Below, piece by piece: positions 1-11,079 of a DNA stretch of 64,000 nt. Each line of letters starts with the position of its first letter. The stretch's first letter is position 1. Position numbers and translations under genes: made by a program. The DNA comes from Paulownia fortunei (lineage: Eukaryota; Streptophyta; Magnoliopsida; Lamiales; Paulowniaceae). The stretch is from contig CM033107.1 of NCBI GenBank assembly GCA_019321725.1, forward strand, positions 12,639,445-12,703,444. Reading direction: 5' to 3'. Under the pieces are notes generated by a model that saw nothing but the letters and a program-made list of their open reading frames with translations, made no database searches and was not told where the DNA came from.

Positions 1-183
1 CTTTCCTGAAAATGGGTGGTGTTTAGCCTTTAACCTGCAAAAATGAATAGAATATCAAGAAGCAATTATTATCATATGAAACAACACAAGAATAACAACA
101 CTCACAAAATAAGAAAAAAGAGCTTGGGTTACCTCTTAAGAAGCGCTTTATTTAAAGTCTTTAGCTAGACGAAACTGAATACC
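1..183 (-). other. Athila element A, untranslated segment after pol
   Basis: This stretch lies just downstream (minus strand) of the integrase end of element A. It reads as the non-coding spacer that follows pol in Athila/Tat elements: on the minus strand there is an AAAGCGCTTCTTAAGAGG-like block, a segment typical of this lineage, then an AT-rich tract ending in TTTTTGCAGG that resembles a splice acceptor. I see no ORF. The rest of the element (any env-like region, PPT and 3' LTR) lies left of the window. Confidence 0.5.
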
Positions 184-1449
184 TTAGATTGCTTCTCCAA
201 GTGGAAGATTAGACATCTTCCGAATTTCATTCCTATAATAATATTTCAACCTCTGTCCATTGACACAAAATAATATGCCATCCTTACCTTTGAGCTCAAC
301 CACCCCAAATGGAAATATCTTGTTGACAATAAAGGGACTGGACCATCTAGATTTTAATTTTTCCATAAAAAGTTTTAACCTAGAATTGAAAAGCAACACA
401 AGTTATTCGGGTTGAAATTCCCTTCTCAAGATCATTTTGTCATGTCATTGTTTTGTTTCTTATTTATAGATTTTAGCATTTTCATAGGCATCAAGCATAA
501 ATTCCCTTTTCATTGAGTTCCAAAAATCTTTTTTTGTCCTGTTGCCTTTGTATCAAAATTTAATTATTGCACAGCCCAATATGTTCTATGTTCTAGCTCA
601 ACGGGGAGGTGACAAGCTTTTCCATAAACTAATCAACAAGAAGACATACCTATAGGAGTTTTATATACTGTGCGGTATGCCCACAACGCATCATCAACCT
701 TATGTGCCTAATCCTTTCAATTAATTTCTTACTATTTTCTGAAGGATTTGCTTTACTTCCTGGTTTGAGATTTTGGCTTGTCCATTTGATTGAGGATGAT
801 ATCCAAGAGCTACCTTGTGTCTAACACCATACTTAGCCAAAAGGTTATTAAATATTTTATTGCAAAAATGAGAACTTTCATCACTTACAGTTGCTCTAGG
901 TGTGCCAAAACGAGTGAAAATATATTTATACAAGAATTTAAGCGCTATCTTGGCATCATTAGTAGGTGTGGCAATTGCTTCTATCCACTTGGAGATATAA
1001 TCCACAGTGAGCAAAATATATGATAAGCCATTTGATGGAGAAAATGGTCCCATGAAGTTAATCCCTCAAGCATCAAAGAGTTCAACTTCCATCATGTTAG
1101 TCAAAGGAAGCTCATGGCGTCTTGTAATTATTCCAGTCCTTTGACACTAGTCACATGTCCGCAAAAAAGCATAACAATCCTTAAACAAAGTTGGCCAATA
1201 AAAACAAGATTACAATACCATAGAAGCTGTTCTTGTAGGTCCAAAATGACCACCATATGGGGATGAATGACAGTGCTTAAGAATTTCATTTATTTTCTCC
1301 ATTGGAATGCATCTCCGAATAACAGATTTTGAACACCTTTTGAAGAGAAATGGATCATCCCATAGATATGATTTCACATCATGGAAGAATTTTTTCTTGT
1401 GATGATATGTGAGGTCCGGGGGTAATAATCCACCTGCAAGATAATTCAC
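184..1449 (-). pseudogene. Athila A integrase, broken
   Basis: This is the integrase part of a Ty3/gypsy pol, which would insert the element cDNA into host DNA. Reading on the minus strand, the zinc-binding region comes first (about 1140-1449, 'HCHSSPYGGHFGPTRTASM', then degenerate C..C). The catalytic core follows (about 721-1080, 'LLTVDYISKWIEA', 'ATVSDESSHFCNK', 'HPQSNGQAKISNQEVK'), then the C-terminal domain (184-450, 'LKSRWSSPF', 'FGVVELK'). The first catalytic aspartate is lost: the expected 'GIDFMGPF' reads 'GINFMGPF', with a TGA stop just before it where Trp is expected. Further stops and frameshifts separate the pieces. Family assignment is firm; activity is excluded by the sequence. 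Confidence 0.85.
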
Positions 1450-1890
1450 AAAATCTGGATTGCCAAAATAAACTCATCTGCAAAAAATTCTTTAATTGAT
1501 CCTTCAAAGTTTTCATTTCTATGCTCCAACCTCGATAAGTGATTTGCCACCACATTTTCACTTTCATTCTTATCTTTAATTTCAAGATCAAATTTTTGAA
1601 GGAGTATCCACCGAATTAGCCTTGGTTTTGTATCTTTTTGGGCAAAGAGGTACTTAATAGCAGAATGATCGGTATACACTATCACCTTGGTACTTATAAG
1701 ATAAGCACGAAATTTATCAAATGCAAACACAATGACTACAAATTCTTTTTCAGTGGTGGTTTAATTTTGTTGAGCATCGTCAAGTGTTCGGCTTGCATAG
1801 TAAATAACCCTGAAAATTTTATTTTTTCTTTGTTCTAACACTGCTCTAACCACATAATCACTAGCATCACACATAAGTTCAAATGGTTGG
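1446..1890 (-). pseudogene. Athila A RNase H domain, broken
   Basis: This is the RNase H domain of the element A polyprotein, which degrades the RNA strand of the RNA-DNA hybrid during reverse transcription. The strongest block is '[11 protein letters not shown]', then '[17 protein letters not shown]' and '[11 protein letters not shown]'. The last block normally reads 'VADHLSR', so a catalytic aspartate has become asparagine, a G-to-A change on the coding strand. A stop interrupts the upstream part near 1760. It runs straight on from the reverse transcriptase, as in all Ty3/gypsy pol genes. Confidence 0.8.
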
Positions 1891-2570
1891 GTCCAATCTG
1901 GTACCACCATAATAGGAGCTGAAATGAGAGCCTTCTTGATGTGATCAAAGGCCTATAAGCAATCAACATTAAAGTCAAATGGCTTTCACATTGATTAGTG
2001 GTGGAAGTTTTTCAATAGCAACAATTTTTACTCAGTCTACCTGAAGTCCTTCGGATGACACTCAGTGACATAAAATAATACCTTCTTTTACCAAATATGA
2101 CTGGGGCATTACATAATCTAAATGACATTCTTCAAAAAATAAAAGTACCATAATGGCATGTGAATGTTGTTTTCTCTTGGTCTTTAGGTGCTATGATAAT
2201 TTGATTGTACCCTGAATAACCATCAAAAAAATAATAGTATTGATACCCTATAAGTCAGTCCAACATTTAATCAATAAATGGGAGGGGAAAATGGCCTTTA
2301 CGAGTAGCTTTATTGAGTTTTCTATAATCAATACATACTCGCCAACTTGTGACCATCCTTATTGGTATTAATTTATTGTTATCATTTTGAATTATAGCCA
2401 TGCCACCCTTTTTTGGAACTACTTGAACCAGACACACCCAAGAACTATCAGAAATTACATAAATAATTTCAGCATTCAACCATTCCAAGACTTCATTTCT
2501 TACAACCTCTTTCATTATAGGATTTAGTCTACGTTGATGTTCAATAAATGGTTTGTAAGATTCTTTCATT
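1891..2570 (-). pseudogene. Athila A reverse transcriptase, internally deleted
   Basis: N-terminal blocks of an Athila-type RT are clear: 'VQVVPKKGGMAII', 'LIPIRMVTSWRVCIDYRKL', 'ATRKGHFPLPFID'. Compared with the sister element A' (43777-44660), two segments are missing. One, of nearly 200 bp near 2095, removes the block holding the catalytic FMDD motif. The other, of about 100 bp near 1985, removes the start of the region linking RT to RNase H. The RT N-terminus then joins directly to gag near 2565; about 1 kb present in A' (44660-45675), including the protease, is absent. The copy cannot encode an active enzyme. Confidence 0.85.
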
Positions 2571-2599
2571 AAGGAATGCTGATATGAATTTTCTTGAAG

Positions 2600-4146
2600 A
2601 TTTTCAGAAATTTTGCAAATTATGAATCAATATTTTTCTTTTGAAATCTTTGTGGAAAAAGGAATAGGAATATTAAATTTAGAAGTTATAAAGTTAGGAG
2701 TAGATTTTAGCTTCTCAGCCCCTGTTTGTTCATTTGATTGCATTTCTTCTTCATTTGGTTGTTCCTCCATAGGACTTTCACTTGAAGTGCTTGCCATTGG
2801 CTCATCAACTTTAGAATTTTTCATTTTCAGCCCTTTGATTTCGGTTCCACTTTAAAGTTGGATAGCTTTGCAATGCTCCCTTAGATTAATTTTCGTATCA
2901 CTTGGAAAGTTTCCTTTATATTTTTTAGCATTAATTTCAATTGCAAGCTATCCAATTTGAGTCTCCATTGATTTCATTTGAGCTCCTAAACTTGAAACTA
3001 GCTACCCCAATTGAATCTCAATGTTGTCTATCTTCGCTTTATCCTTATTCAATCGGGCTCTTGTCTCACCAATGAAAGTGCTGATCAAATTCTCCAAATA
3101 TGCCTTTTTCTCACCTACTTGAGGGTTGAGATGTGGTAGATTATTGCAACCCGGTGGAGATTGAAGCACATTTTGATTATTCACAAAATAAAAATTCTGA
3201 TGATTTCTAAGCCTCGGATGGTAGTAAGTAGGTAGTTAATTTCCCTTGAAATTGAAATTATGATTATTGACAAAGTTTACCTACTCATTACCTTTGATTT
3301 TCATAAATAAAGTACTAGTGGATGCCATGGAGTCCATTCCTTGAGAAGCTCCATTAGAAGTCCAAGCTCCAATTTGGTTGTAAATAGCAGAAACTTATGC
3401 AGCTAATTGAGTAAATGAATCTACCTCAAGAACACTAGCAACCTTTTTAATGGAAGACCTCTCGGAAGGCCATTAATAGCTATTAGTAGCCATCTCCTCC
3501 AGTAAAATATGAGCTTTATTTGCAATCTTAGACATCAAAGTCCCACCTATGGCATCATCTATTATGGTTCAAGTTTGCCCATTCAAACCATTGTAGAAGT
3601 CTTGTACCTACTGCCAATCCTCATAACCATATTGAGGACACCTTTTTAGAAAATCTTTAAACCTCTCCAAGCTTCATATAGTGGCTAAAAATCCTATTGG
3701 CAGAATTGAGCTATCTCACTCTTGAGTTGAAGTGTCTTGCTTGCTGGAAAGTACTTAGCAAGGAATTTTTATGTCAAGTCATTCAAACTCGGTATGCTAC
3801 ATGGTACAAAAGATTGTAACCATAGCCTAGCTTTGTACCAGAGTGAAGCAAAGTCTAATAGCATCACCGGGCACTCTTGCCATTTTGATGGTATCACAAA
3901 TTTCCAAAAATATAGCTAAGTGTATATTAGGATCCTTCACCACACTTTCTCCAAATTGGTTTTGTTGCACCATGCTAATGAGACTAGTTTAAGTTCAAAA
4001 TTATTCACATTGATCGGTTGTCGAGCTATCCTAGAGTAGTTTTGGTTCATGGTTGGTTGAAAATTATCCCGAATAGCTTGCTGTGGTGGTGGTTGTTGCA
4101 ATGGAAGATTGGCATTCACGTTAGCATTATTGATGTTATCCGCCAT
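2600..4146 (-). pseudogene. Athila A gag, broken
   Basis: This is the gag-like coding region, which would form the virus-like particle. The likely start is the ATG at 4146 (minus), giving 'MADNINNANVNANLPLQQP', a typical Athila gag N-terminus. Readable pieces include 'GGTLMSKIANKAHILLEEM' (about 3500), an Asn/Pro-rich segment 'SPPGCNNLPHLNPQVGEKK' (about 3110-3170) and an acidic, Glu-rich stretch 'ESPMEEQPNEEEMQSNEQT' (about 2730-2790). The same blocks occur in A' at 45805-46810. Stops and frameshifts break the frame repeatedly. No CCHC zinc knuckle is visible, which is usual for Athila gag. Confidence 0.8.
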
Positions 4147-4366
4147 GGTTTGATTGTCAACTCTTTTTGTTGCTCTAATAGCTCGAAGAGTCTGCTCAAT
4201 TACTGGATCAAAATAACCCAAGTCAAGACTCCTAACCTTATGCATACAAATACGTATAATCCAATGCAAGATAAAATAATAACAAAATATAGGAAAAAAG
4301 TAAAAACAATCTAAACTAAAATCAAGACTAAGTCATAACAATATTAATGCAATTATGATAAAACAA

Positions 4367-4384
4367 TCCCCGACAACGACGCTA
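4367..4384 (-). other. Primer binding site, tRNA-Asp type, element A
   Basis: The plus strand reads TCCCCGACAACGACGCTA, which matches the 3' end of plant tRNA-Asp (TCCCCGGCAACGGCGCCA) except at three positions. All three differences are G-to-A or C-to-T, consistent with deamination of methylated cytosines. It lies 6 bp inside the 5' LTR, as expected for the site that primes minus-strand synthesis. Athila elements characteristically use this tRNA. Confidence 0.85.
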
Positions 4385-4390
4385 AAAACT

Positions 4391-5989
4391 TGTTCGTGAA
4401 AATTATGCTAACCGCAAGTGTACAGTATCAAGTTTTAATATAATGATGAGTTGAGTATCGTATCCACAAGGATTGTAATAAATAATTACATTAAGTACCG
4501 TAGTTCAAATAGTCCTATTTTTATTTGTAAAATTGAGTGATGATTGGTAAACAAAGTAAAGTAAGATAAAAATGCAAAGGCAAGAATAGAGTTTTTAGAA
4601 GCAATTCAACAAACACCTTATGAGTAAGAAATTCTAGAGGAATGACTCACCTAATTATCACCTATGTTCTTCCTTTCAAAATATATCAATTCAAGTTAAC
4701 AATACATGTAAGTTAAGAATTCCTAAACTCATTAATTCCCTCTCTCGAGTGCCGAATCTACTATAAGTTCTAACATGAATTTCGATATCTTTATAAAAAT
4801 TCAAGAGTAAAACTCTACAAAAGTTTATTAAATTATTTTTCAAAACTTCAAAGGTTTCATAAGCTTCTCAACTCTATGATTCCTAGGTTGTGTTATCCCT
4901 ATGATCATATATAATCTTCCTTCTCTTGAGTGTTGAATCTCATAAGTCAAACAATCTCAATTAGTGGCCAATTAATTAAGATGAAATACTAAACAAGATA
5001 ACACAAATAAGATAAATAACTTGAACTAATATTATTTGGAATTCAAAACATAGGATCAAATAAGGTTACATTATCCTCTAGAAAGAAAATTTTAGTTCCT
5101 CATGTATGAATATAACTTCAAGAAATACATAAGAAAGAACAAGAAAATTGTTCACCAATTTATAAAGTGGAAGTAATGGTTGAAGTTCTCATTGTCTCTA
5201 AGAATGGCTTGTCTCAAAGAATGACCTTCTTCTCTCCAAGTCTCCTTGTTCTTTCTTGTTTCTTGGCTTCTCCTCACTTCTCTCCCCTCCAAAACTGATT
5301 TAGAGGCTCTTGGAATCCCTCAAAATAGATGGAAAATGCCCTAACGATGGAAAAATGCCCATTTTAACTTTACTTGTCTGACCGAAAGCGCCTAGACACT
5401 TCCTATTCTGTCCAAAACAGTATTTGCAGCGCCTAGGCGCTACACTTACTGTCCAGAATCAGTTTTTGCAGTACTTACAGCCTTTTTCTAGGCCAAATTG
5501 GCTTTTGGTGTCACATATAAATTGTATTTCTATGTCTTGAATTTTCATTGGAACTTGAATCAACTAAATATAACCTCTGTGTAGAGAGTTATGGTGGAAA
5601 CACCAAGATGTGTCATCCTAGAAAATTTTAGCCTAGTGTTGACTCTTAAACTTAGTTTTTCTCATTAATATCGACAGAATTGGATTTTGTTAAACCATAA
5701 AAGTTATAGATCTATATCTTTGATTTCCATTGGTTTAAGAATCAAATCGAAATGATATTTGAAAAAAAAAGTTATGATTGAAATACAAAAAAGTGCCATC
5801 AGTCACACCACAATTCGGATTCTCCAACATTTCAAGCAAGTTTTTGATTTCTTTCTATTTTCTTCTCCTTTTGTCATTACCAACAAGATTTCACACTAAA
5901 TGCATAAAAAGTAACAAAAACATTTGAAAACAAACCAAATGTTAATCAAAAGGTATATGAATTGTTGGTATAAAACCAACTTATCAACA
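4391..5989 (-). repeat. 5' LTR of Athila element A
   Basis: About 1.6 kb, bounded by TG at 4391 and CA at 5988-5989 in plus-strand reading (minus-strand start TGTTGATAAGTTGG). The inner edge adjoins the tRNA-Asp primer site. Homologous LTR pieces occur at 42658-43747 and 46815-47701 (element A'). A more distant relative is at 37497-38856, which shares the start 'TGTTGA' and 'ATACCAACGATT'-like sequence. I see no convincing TATA box. The LTR contains a 14-bp perfect palindrome. Confidence 0.85.
5428..5441. repeat. 14-bp perfect palindrome in the A LTR
   Basis: AGCGCCTAGGCGCT is its own reverse complement. A related core GCCTAGGC is present in the A' LTR (about 47121-47128), and a weaker form CCTAGG in the LTR at 37678-37683. 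Presence in three diverged LTRs suggests a retained structural or protein-binding site, but this is inference. Confidence 0.5.
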
Positions 5990-6773
5990 ATCACAAACAA
6001 TCATTTGTTAGAGATAATAGATGCTATCGAGATATTTTTTTTTAAGAATTTTCAAAAGATGTTGTGCATATATGCTCTAAGCTAACCCTTTATTCTATAG
6101 ACCAAGATACATATAATTTCAAAATCAATAATGAAAAAGCCTCAACTCCATATCCTCATAGGTAAGTGTTTGCTATTTAAGTTGATAAGGTGTGCACTCA
6201 TGGAGTTGAAAAATAGTTAAAACACTTAGGAAACTGACTTAAATGATTTAGGACAAATATTCAAACTAAAATTGAGCATAAGACTGGTAGTCACAAAATT
6301 TGAAATACCTAATTCGTCTTATCAAAATATATCTCAAATATCAATGGTTAACCCGAAAATGAAATGGTGAAATTTTTTATTTTTTATTTTTTTTGTTTTG
6401 TTTTATTTTTTATTTTTTATTTCTATACAACATGACTTGTATGATAACAAAAGATCAAAAGGATGATTTATAATTATACTCACATCACCAGCTATAAAGC
6501 AAAATATTTCAATAAAAATAGATAACTACATAGGTTTACCTAATTCATTTATCTCCATGCAAGGTAGACATAATTAAGCATCTCAAATTGCAAAGAAATC
6601 AATTCAAATGATCAATTAAAGTTCATAATGCTTGTTTTTCTCAAACTCTCTACTTATTCACAAAATATGTGTGAATATTAAAAAGTAAACACATTAACAT
6701 AGTCGTAATTTTTAGTTATATGCATCAAAATCAATCTTTTTACAAGGCTTAGGATGTGCACAATAATAATTCT
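5990..6773. other. No recognisable gene; AT-rich flank between two retroelements
   Basis: I see no coding region or clear repeat homology to other parts of this window. It contains a T/A-rich simple tract at about 6368-6420. It lies between the outer edge of the A LTR and the start of homology to the L-family 3' UTR. Confidence 0.5.
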
Positions 6774-7206
6774 TTTTTTTTTCAAGATAGTACCATTGGA
6801 CTCTAACAAAAAGAGGATTACAATTATATTTTGTCAATTCATAAAATTTCAGTTAAAAACTTCACAAACATGTTATGTTATTCTAAAAAATAAAAATGGG
6901 GGTGTATCTCAATAGTGTCAAAGATTACCCTTTACTCGGGCCACCCTTACTCATGGTTTCAATGGACCCAAAAGAAAACACGCTTGAATATTTATTTTTT
7001 TTAAATTAGAAAAACACACATTGAACACATAAGACATGATATTAACTATTCCCTCTACTAACCTAATCATGACATTATCCCCAATATCAAAAATAAATAG
7101 AAAAGTAGAGTTTAAAAGATATCACCTGAAGTGTGGCTAATTGAAAAAAAATAAAGCTGAAACAATGTAAAACACACACTATTAGTTGAAAACATTAAGG
7201 ATAAAT

Positions 7207-7857
7207 TCACAGGCTGAGAGTCAAATTCATTTTGCATTTTCGACCATAATCCCTGTTGGACCAATCCACATAGGCCAAGGTTGGATCAGGTTCTGACACA
7301 TATGCTAGAAGTTGATCAATTAGTTGGTCAAGTGTTGGAGCAGAAATGAAAATTTGTCTCGTAGATGATGAAATAAAATATTTTTCTACAGCATAATCTA
7401 TAAAAGATAGCAAACCATCAAAAAAACTATTAACATTAAGAATACCTACAGGTTTCTGGTGAATGTTGAGTTATGCCCAAGAGACAATTTTGAATAATTC
7501 CTGCAGTGCACGAAAACCGCAGGTAGAGTGACGAATGCATCTGCATTGTTTAACATATTAGACATTTTGTCCTGAATATGTGACACTTTTAGCTGATCTC
7601 CGATGGTTATACTTGTGATATTCTGTATTGTTAAAGGTTTTGGGATAACTCCAAAAATTTTGACTTCTTCTACAAGAGCAAAAGTAGCAACACTCCCTAT
7701 TAACCCTAGACTGCCTCCCCCGCACTAAATAAATATTTCTTTCTGCTAATGTTCTACCAAGGTTATGGGCTGCCTCTATAAACTCACTATTTTTTCCTGG
7801 ATTGGATCCATAAAAGACATAAATACAGTTGAACTTGTGAGTTAAAGAGATTTTCAT
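7207..7857 (-). pseudogene. LOG-like gene copy in L1 (cytokinin riboside 5'-monophosphate phosphoribohydrolase), frameshifted
   Basis: LOG enzymes release active cytokinin bases from their riboside 5'-monophosphates in plant cytosol and nucleus. Here the N-terminus reads 'CIYVFYGSNPGKNSEF', where CVFCGS is usual, then 'AAHNLGRTLAERNIYLV'. The middle has 'HIQDKMSNMLNN' and the C-terminus has 'LSFIDYAVEKYFIS', 'ISAPTLDQLIDQLLAYV' and 'VDWSNRD', ending at TGA 7207-7209. ATG-to-stop is 651 bp, about the size of a whole LOG protein, with no introns. At least two frameshifts break it. One is the loss of a single base at about 7520, within the codons for the PGG nucleotide/phosphate-binding motif. 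It is closely related to the copies at 13315 and 56647. Confidence 0.8.
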
Positions 7858-7919
7858 TATTTTTTTATTTTTTCTTTTTTTTTAATATAAGTTATTCAAA
7901 AATAGAGTAAGTATGGTGC

Positions 7920-7929
7920 TATTTATTGA
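7920..7929 (-). promoter_or_regulatory. Conserved TATA-like box upstream of LOG (L1)
   Basis: The minus strand reads CAATAAATAG 63 bp upstream of the LOG ATG. The same decamer stands 68-77 bp and 51-60 bp upstream of the LOG start in L2 and L3, within a spacer of about 150 bp that is recognisably the same in all three. It may be a promoter acquired with the gene or part of the element; function is inferred only. Confidence 0.35.
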
Positions 7930-8015
7930 GGTGTGAATAGGGAATGTATTTATCATATTTTTTTCTTTTGTCATAAAGGTTGAAAATAAGAACACAAAAT
8001 TTAAAAATTATCTAC

Positions 8016-8204
8016 TCACACGTAAATGTACATGTAGTTGTGACTGTGCTCACATCTTTCTCTGGTTTTACATCTAGTAACAGCTTAAACACCCTCTATG
8101 GGTTGAGGATATACTTCCTATTCAATTTTCTTATAAACTGGCAAACAAGGTCTTTTAATGTCAGATTTTTAAAACTATAATGCTCATATTCATCCTGGAA
8201 GTGA
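8016..8204 (-). pseudogene. ORFX C-terminal remnant (L1)
   Basis: This is the last 60 or so codons of the unrecognised ORFX, ending at TGA 8016-8018. The readable tail matches L2 and L3: 'ICQFIRKL' and then the region equivalent to 'FKPLLNVKPEEDVSH'. Everything upstream is lost at the junction with L2. Confidence 0.6.
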
Positions 8205-8935
8205 TTAATGCCCAAATATTCCAACACAACAAATGTCTTGAACACATTCAAAAAGCCTTTTCATTCTCTATATTCTGAAACTTACAATCCACAATGGAGA
8301 AATTATTTCAATTTTAGTTGGCGATATGGAATCTTTCCCAACCTCTACATTCACAAAAGCCACCAAACCTTCCTTCTTATCTAACTGCACATACAAAATC
8401 TCTTGAGGAGACTTTGTAAAAATTTATGGATGGACAAATGAATATCAATAAACAAACTTCACAAGCCATCAATTTGATAAAAAAAATACTTTCAACACTA
8501 ATAGTTTCTATGCGCACTGATGAAAAGGGTAAATTCTCTATTCAACCTCAACCTAATCCTTCTACTAAGTATCATGTTTCTTCTTTAAGTCAAAATTCAA
8601 TCAAGGAGGCTAATTCGGTCATAACTCTTCAGAATGAAAAAGTTGTTGACAAGTGTATATTCATCCCAAGGAGAAAGTTTTTAATCTACCTTTAGAAATA
8701 AAGAATCAAAATAGTCTTAAGAATGAATGAGTTTGAAAATTATGAAAAAGAAAAATACTCAACTCTAGTTTTCCTCAAAGATTGCAACCAAATCAAAATT
8801 TGAACTCAAATCTTTGAAGTTTTTAAACAAGTTAAGATTAATCTTCCATTGTTGGATGCAATCAAGAAAGTTCCACCTTATGCTAGATTTTTGAAAGATT
8901 TGTGTACAATTAAAAGAAAACATCATTGACAAAAT
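8205..8935 (+). pseudogene. L2 gag C-terminal region
   Basis: This matches the reverse complement of L3 about 62000-62470. The shared start is 'ETYNPQWRN'-like sequence at about 8276, then a poorly conserved linker with a readable stretch at 8426-8695 ('INKQTSQAINLIKKILST'). The segment lies between the capsid part of gag and the protease and has no recognised domain of its own. In-frame stops and frameshifts are present. Confidence 0.6.
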
Positions 8936-9400
8936 AATATATTTTTAACTGAAAGTATTAGTTCAATTATTCAACAATTCACTCAACCCAAGTACAAAGA
9001 TCCATGTTGTCCAACCATTTCATGTACCATAGGAAACACTAGAATAGAGCGTACTTTGCTTGATCTTGGCGCTAGTGTAAATCTTCTACCTTTCTCAATT
9101 TATGAAAAGTTAGGTTTAGGAGAACTTAAAATAACTTCTGTTGTGCTCCAACTAGCTGACCATTGGATTAAAGTTCTAGGGAGTAGAAGAAGATGTATTG
9201 GTACAAATTGAAAAGTTTTATTTTCCAGTGGATTTCATTATTTTGGACACAGAGACTGTTGTACATACACATACACAGATTTCTATCATTTTGGGTTGTC
9301 ATTTTTTTGCAGCGTCAAATGCTATGATTAATTATAGGAATGGTATTTTGAAGTTATCTTTTTAAAATATGACTTTGAAACTAAATATGTTTAATGTTTG
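8936..9400 (+). pseudogene. L2 retropepsin (protease) region
   Basis: This is an aspartic protease domain that would process the Gag-Pol polyprotein. The active-site block 'DLGASVNLLPFSIYEKL' starts at 9062. The D-L-G-A-S form is standard for Athila/Tat elements. It is preceded by 'IKKVPPYARFLKDLCTIKR'-like sequence (8860-8920), also seen in L3 near 61900, and followed by 'VVLQLADH' and 'MINYRNGILKLSF' (about 9330). The active-site residues are retained, but stops (for example near 9210 and 9365) break the frame. Confidence 0.75.
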
Positions 9401-9639
9401 TAAGCAACCTACAGAAGATGTCGAAGCACAGAAAGTGGATTCAATTGAAGAACTTGTTCACGAATATTTTACTTTCACTAAATCCTTTGATCATCTGGAA
9501 ATGTATTTTGAAAGTTAAAGTATTTGTAGAAAACATACTCTAATACTCTCTCTGGATTTTGCTGGTATAAGAAAAATATTTTTGGAAGCCAAGGTTTGAA
9601 TAACTTTCATCATCAACAGTACAATTTGTTCCATCAAGT

Positions 9640-10434
9640 ATTAAAGCTCCCATGATTGATTTGAAACCTTTGTCATTTGATTTGAAAAACTCTTATTTGG
9701 GTGAGAATGAGACTTTTCTAATAATATTTTCTTCCAAACTTGATGCATCCCAAGAAGGTAAGGTGATCGAAACTCTGAAAATGTATAAAAATGTTTTAGG
9801 ATGGACCATTGCTGACATTAAAGATATTAGTCCTTTAATTTGTACGCATAACATCTATCTAGAAGAAAATGGTAAACCTTCTAGAGAAATGCAACAAACG
9901 CTAAATCATAATATGAAAGAAGTAGTGAGAAATGAAGTCATTAAACTCTTAGATAATGGAATCATTTATCTTATTTCTGATAGCAAATGGGTAAGTTCTA
10001 CTCAAGTTATATCAAAAAAATCTAGAGTTACTGTAGTCAAGAATGAGATTGATGAATTAATTCCAACTAGGACTGTTACTGATTGGTGAATGTGTATAGA
10101 CTATAAAAAACTCTACTCAGTTACTATAAAAAATCATTTTTCATTATATTTCATGAATCAAATCTTAGAAAGAGTTGTGAAACATGATTTTTACTGCTTC
10201 TTAGATGGATATTCTAGGTATAATCAAATTGCAATTGTATTTGAATATCAAGAGAAAACTACTTTTATATGTCCTGTTGGTACTTTTGCATGTCTTTTGG
10301 ATTATGTAGTGCACCAGCTACAATGCAAAGATGCACTTAGTATTTTTAGTGACATGGTAGAATGTTTTCTTGAAGTTTTCATGGATGATTTTTTTTTTTT
10401 GGTAATTCATTTGACAATTGCTTGTCTAATTTAG
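9640..10434 (+). pseudogene. L2 reverse transcriptase
   Basis: An Athila-lineage RT. It opens with the linker 'MIDLKPLSFDLKNSYLGEN' and then shows 'VVKNEIDELIPTRTVTDW', a TGA stop at 10087-10089 (Trp or Arg expected), 'MCIDYKKL', 'FYCFLDGYSRYNQIAI', 'KTTFICPVGTFA' and the catalytic block 'FLEVFMDDF' near 10375-10395. The two catalytic aspartates of FMDD are intact, unlike L3 (FMND) and A (deleted). Beyond it a T-tract (10389-10400) shifts the frame. It is non-functional because of the stop and the later frameshift. Confidence 0.85.
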
Positions 10435-11000
10435 AAAAGGTTTTGATCAGGTGTGAAGAAAAGAACCTTGTACTCAACTGAGAGAAATACCATTTCATGA
10501 TAACAACTAATATTGTTCTTGAAAATATTATTTCATCAAAAAGTATTGAAGTAGACAAACCTAAAATCGAGTTAATTGCCAATTTGATAATTTCAAAGTC
10601 TATGAAGGAGGTAAGATCATTTTTAGGACATGCTGATTTTTAAAGAAGATTTATCAAAGATTTTAGCATAATATATAAACCTTTGTGTAATCTTCCAAAA
10701 AAAGATACTATTTTTGAATGGACTAAAAAAGAATTACTTGTTGTATTTTTTGCATTGGACAAATTTAGATCTTGTCTTGTTGGCTCACCAATTGTTGTTT
10801 TCAGATATCATGTAGCTTTTGAAATATCTTTTGTCAAAAAAAGATGCCAAACCTAGAATGATTAGGTGGATTTTCTTACTCCAGGAATTCAACATTACGA
10901 TTCGAGATAAGAAAAGAGTAGAGAATATGGTGGATGATCATTTGTTAATACTCATTTCAAACCATACCCATTAATGACATTTTCTCTGATGAACAACTAT
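10435..11000 (+). pseudogene. L2 RT thumb and RNase H region
   Basis: Fragments of the connection and RNase H domains occur in several frames. They include 'VRSFLGHADF', 'RRFIKDFS' (10610-10670), 'KPLCNLPKKDTIFEWT' (about 10680-10725), 'IRWIFLLQEFNITIRDK' (10860-10910) and the 'MVDDHLL' block (about 10925). About 250 bp between the WT block and 'LVVFFALDKFRSCLVGSPI' appears deleted relative to L3 (59820-60100), so the first RNase H active-site segment is missing. Confidence 0.7.
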
Positions 11001-11079
11001 TTAATATTTCTATTGCACCTTACTTTGCTGACATTGTTAATTTTCTTATGATAATAAAGATGCCATCGCATTGGAATTT

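Larger units (their letters stand above)
6774..8204 (-). mobile_element. L1: truncated 3' portion of the LOG-carrying Athila-like family
   Basis: On the minus strand this fragment contains the last part of ORFX, the conserved spacer, a LOG-like gene and part of the 3' UTR, in the order seen in L2 (12510-15641) and L3 (54999-58074). Homology to L3 begins about 6774-6850 (cf. 56340-56500) and ends about 8198. There the sequence switches abruptly to the gag region of L2 on the opposite strand. No LTR, PPT or pol remains. Confidence 0.8.
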
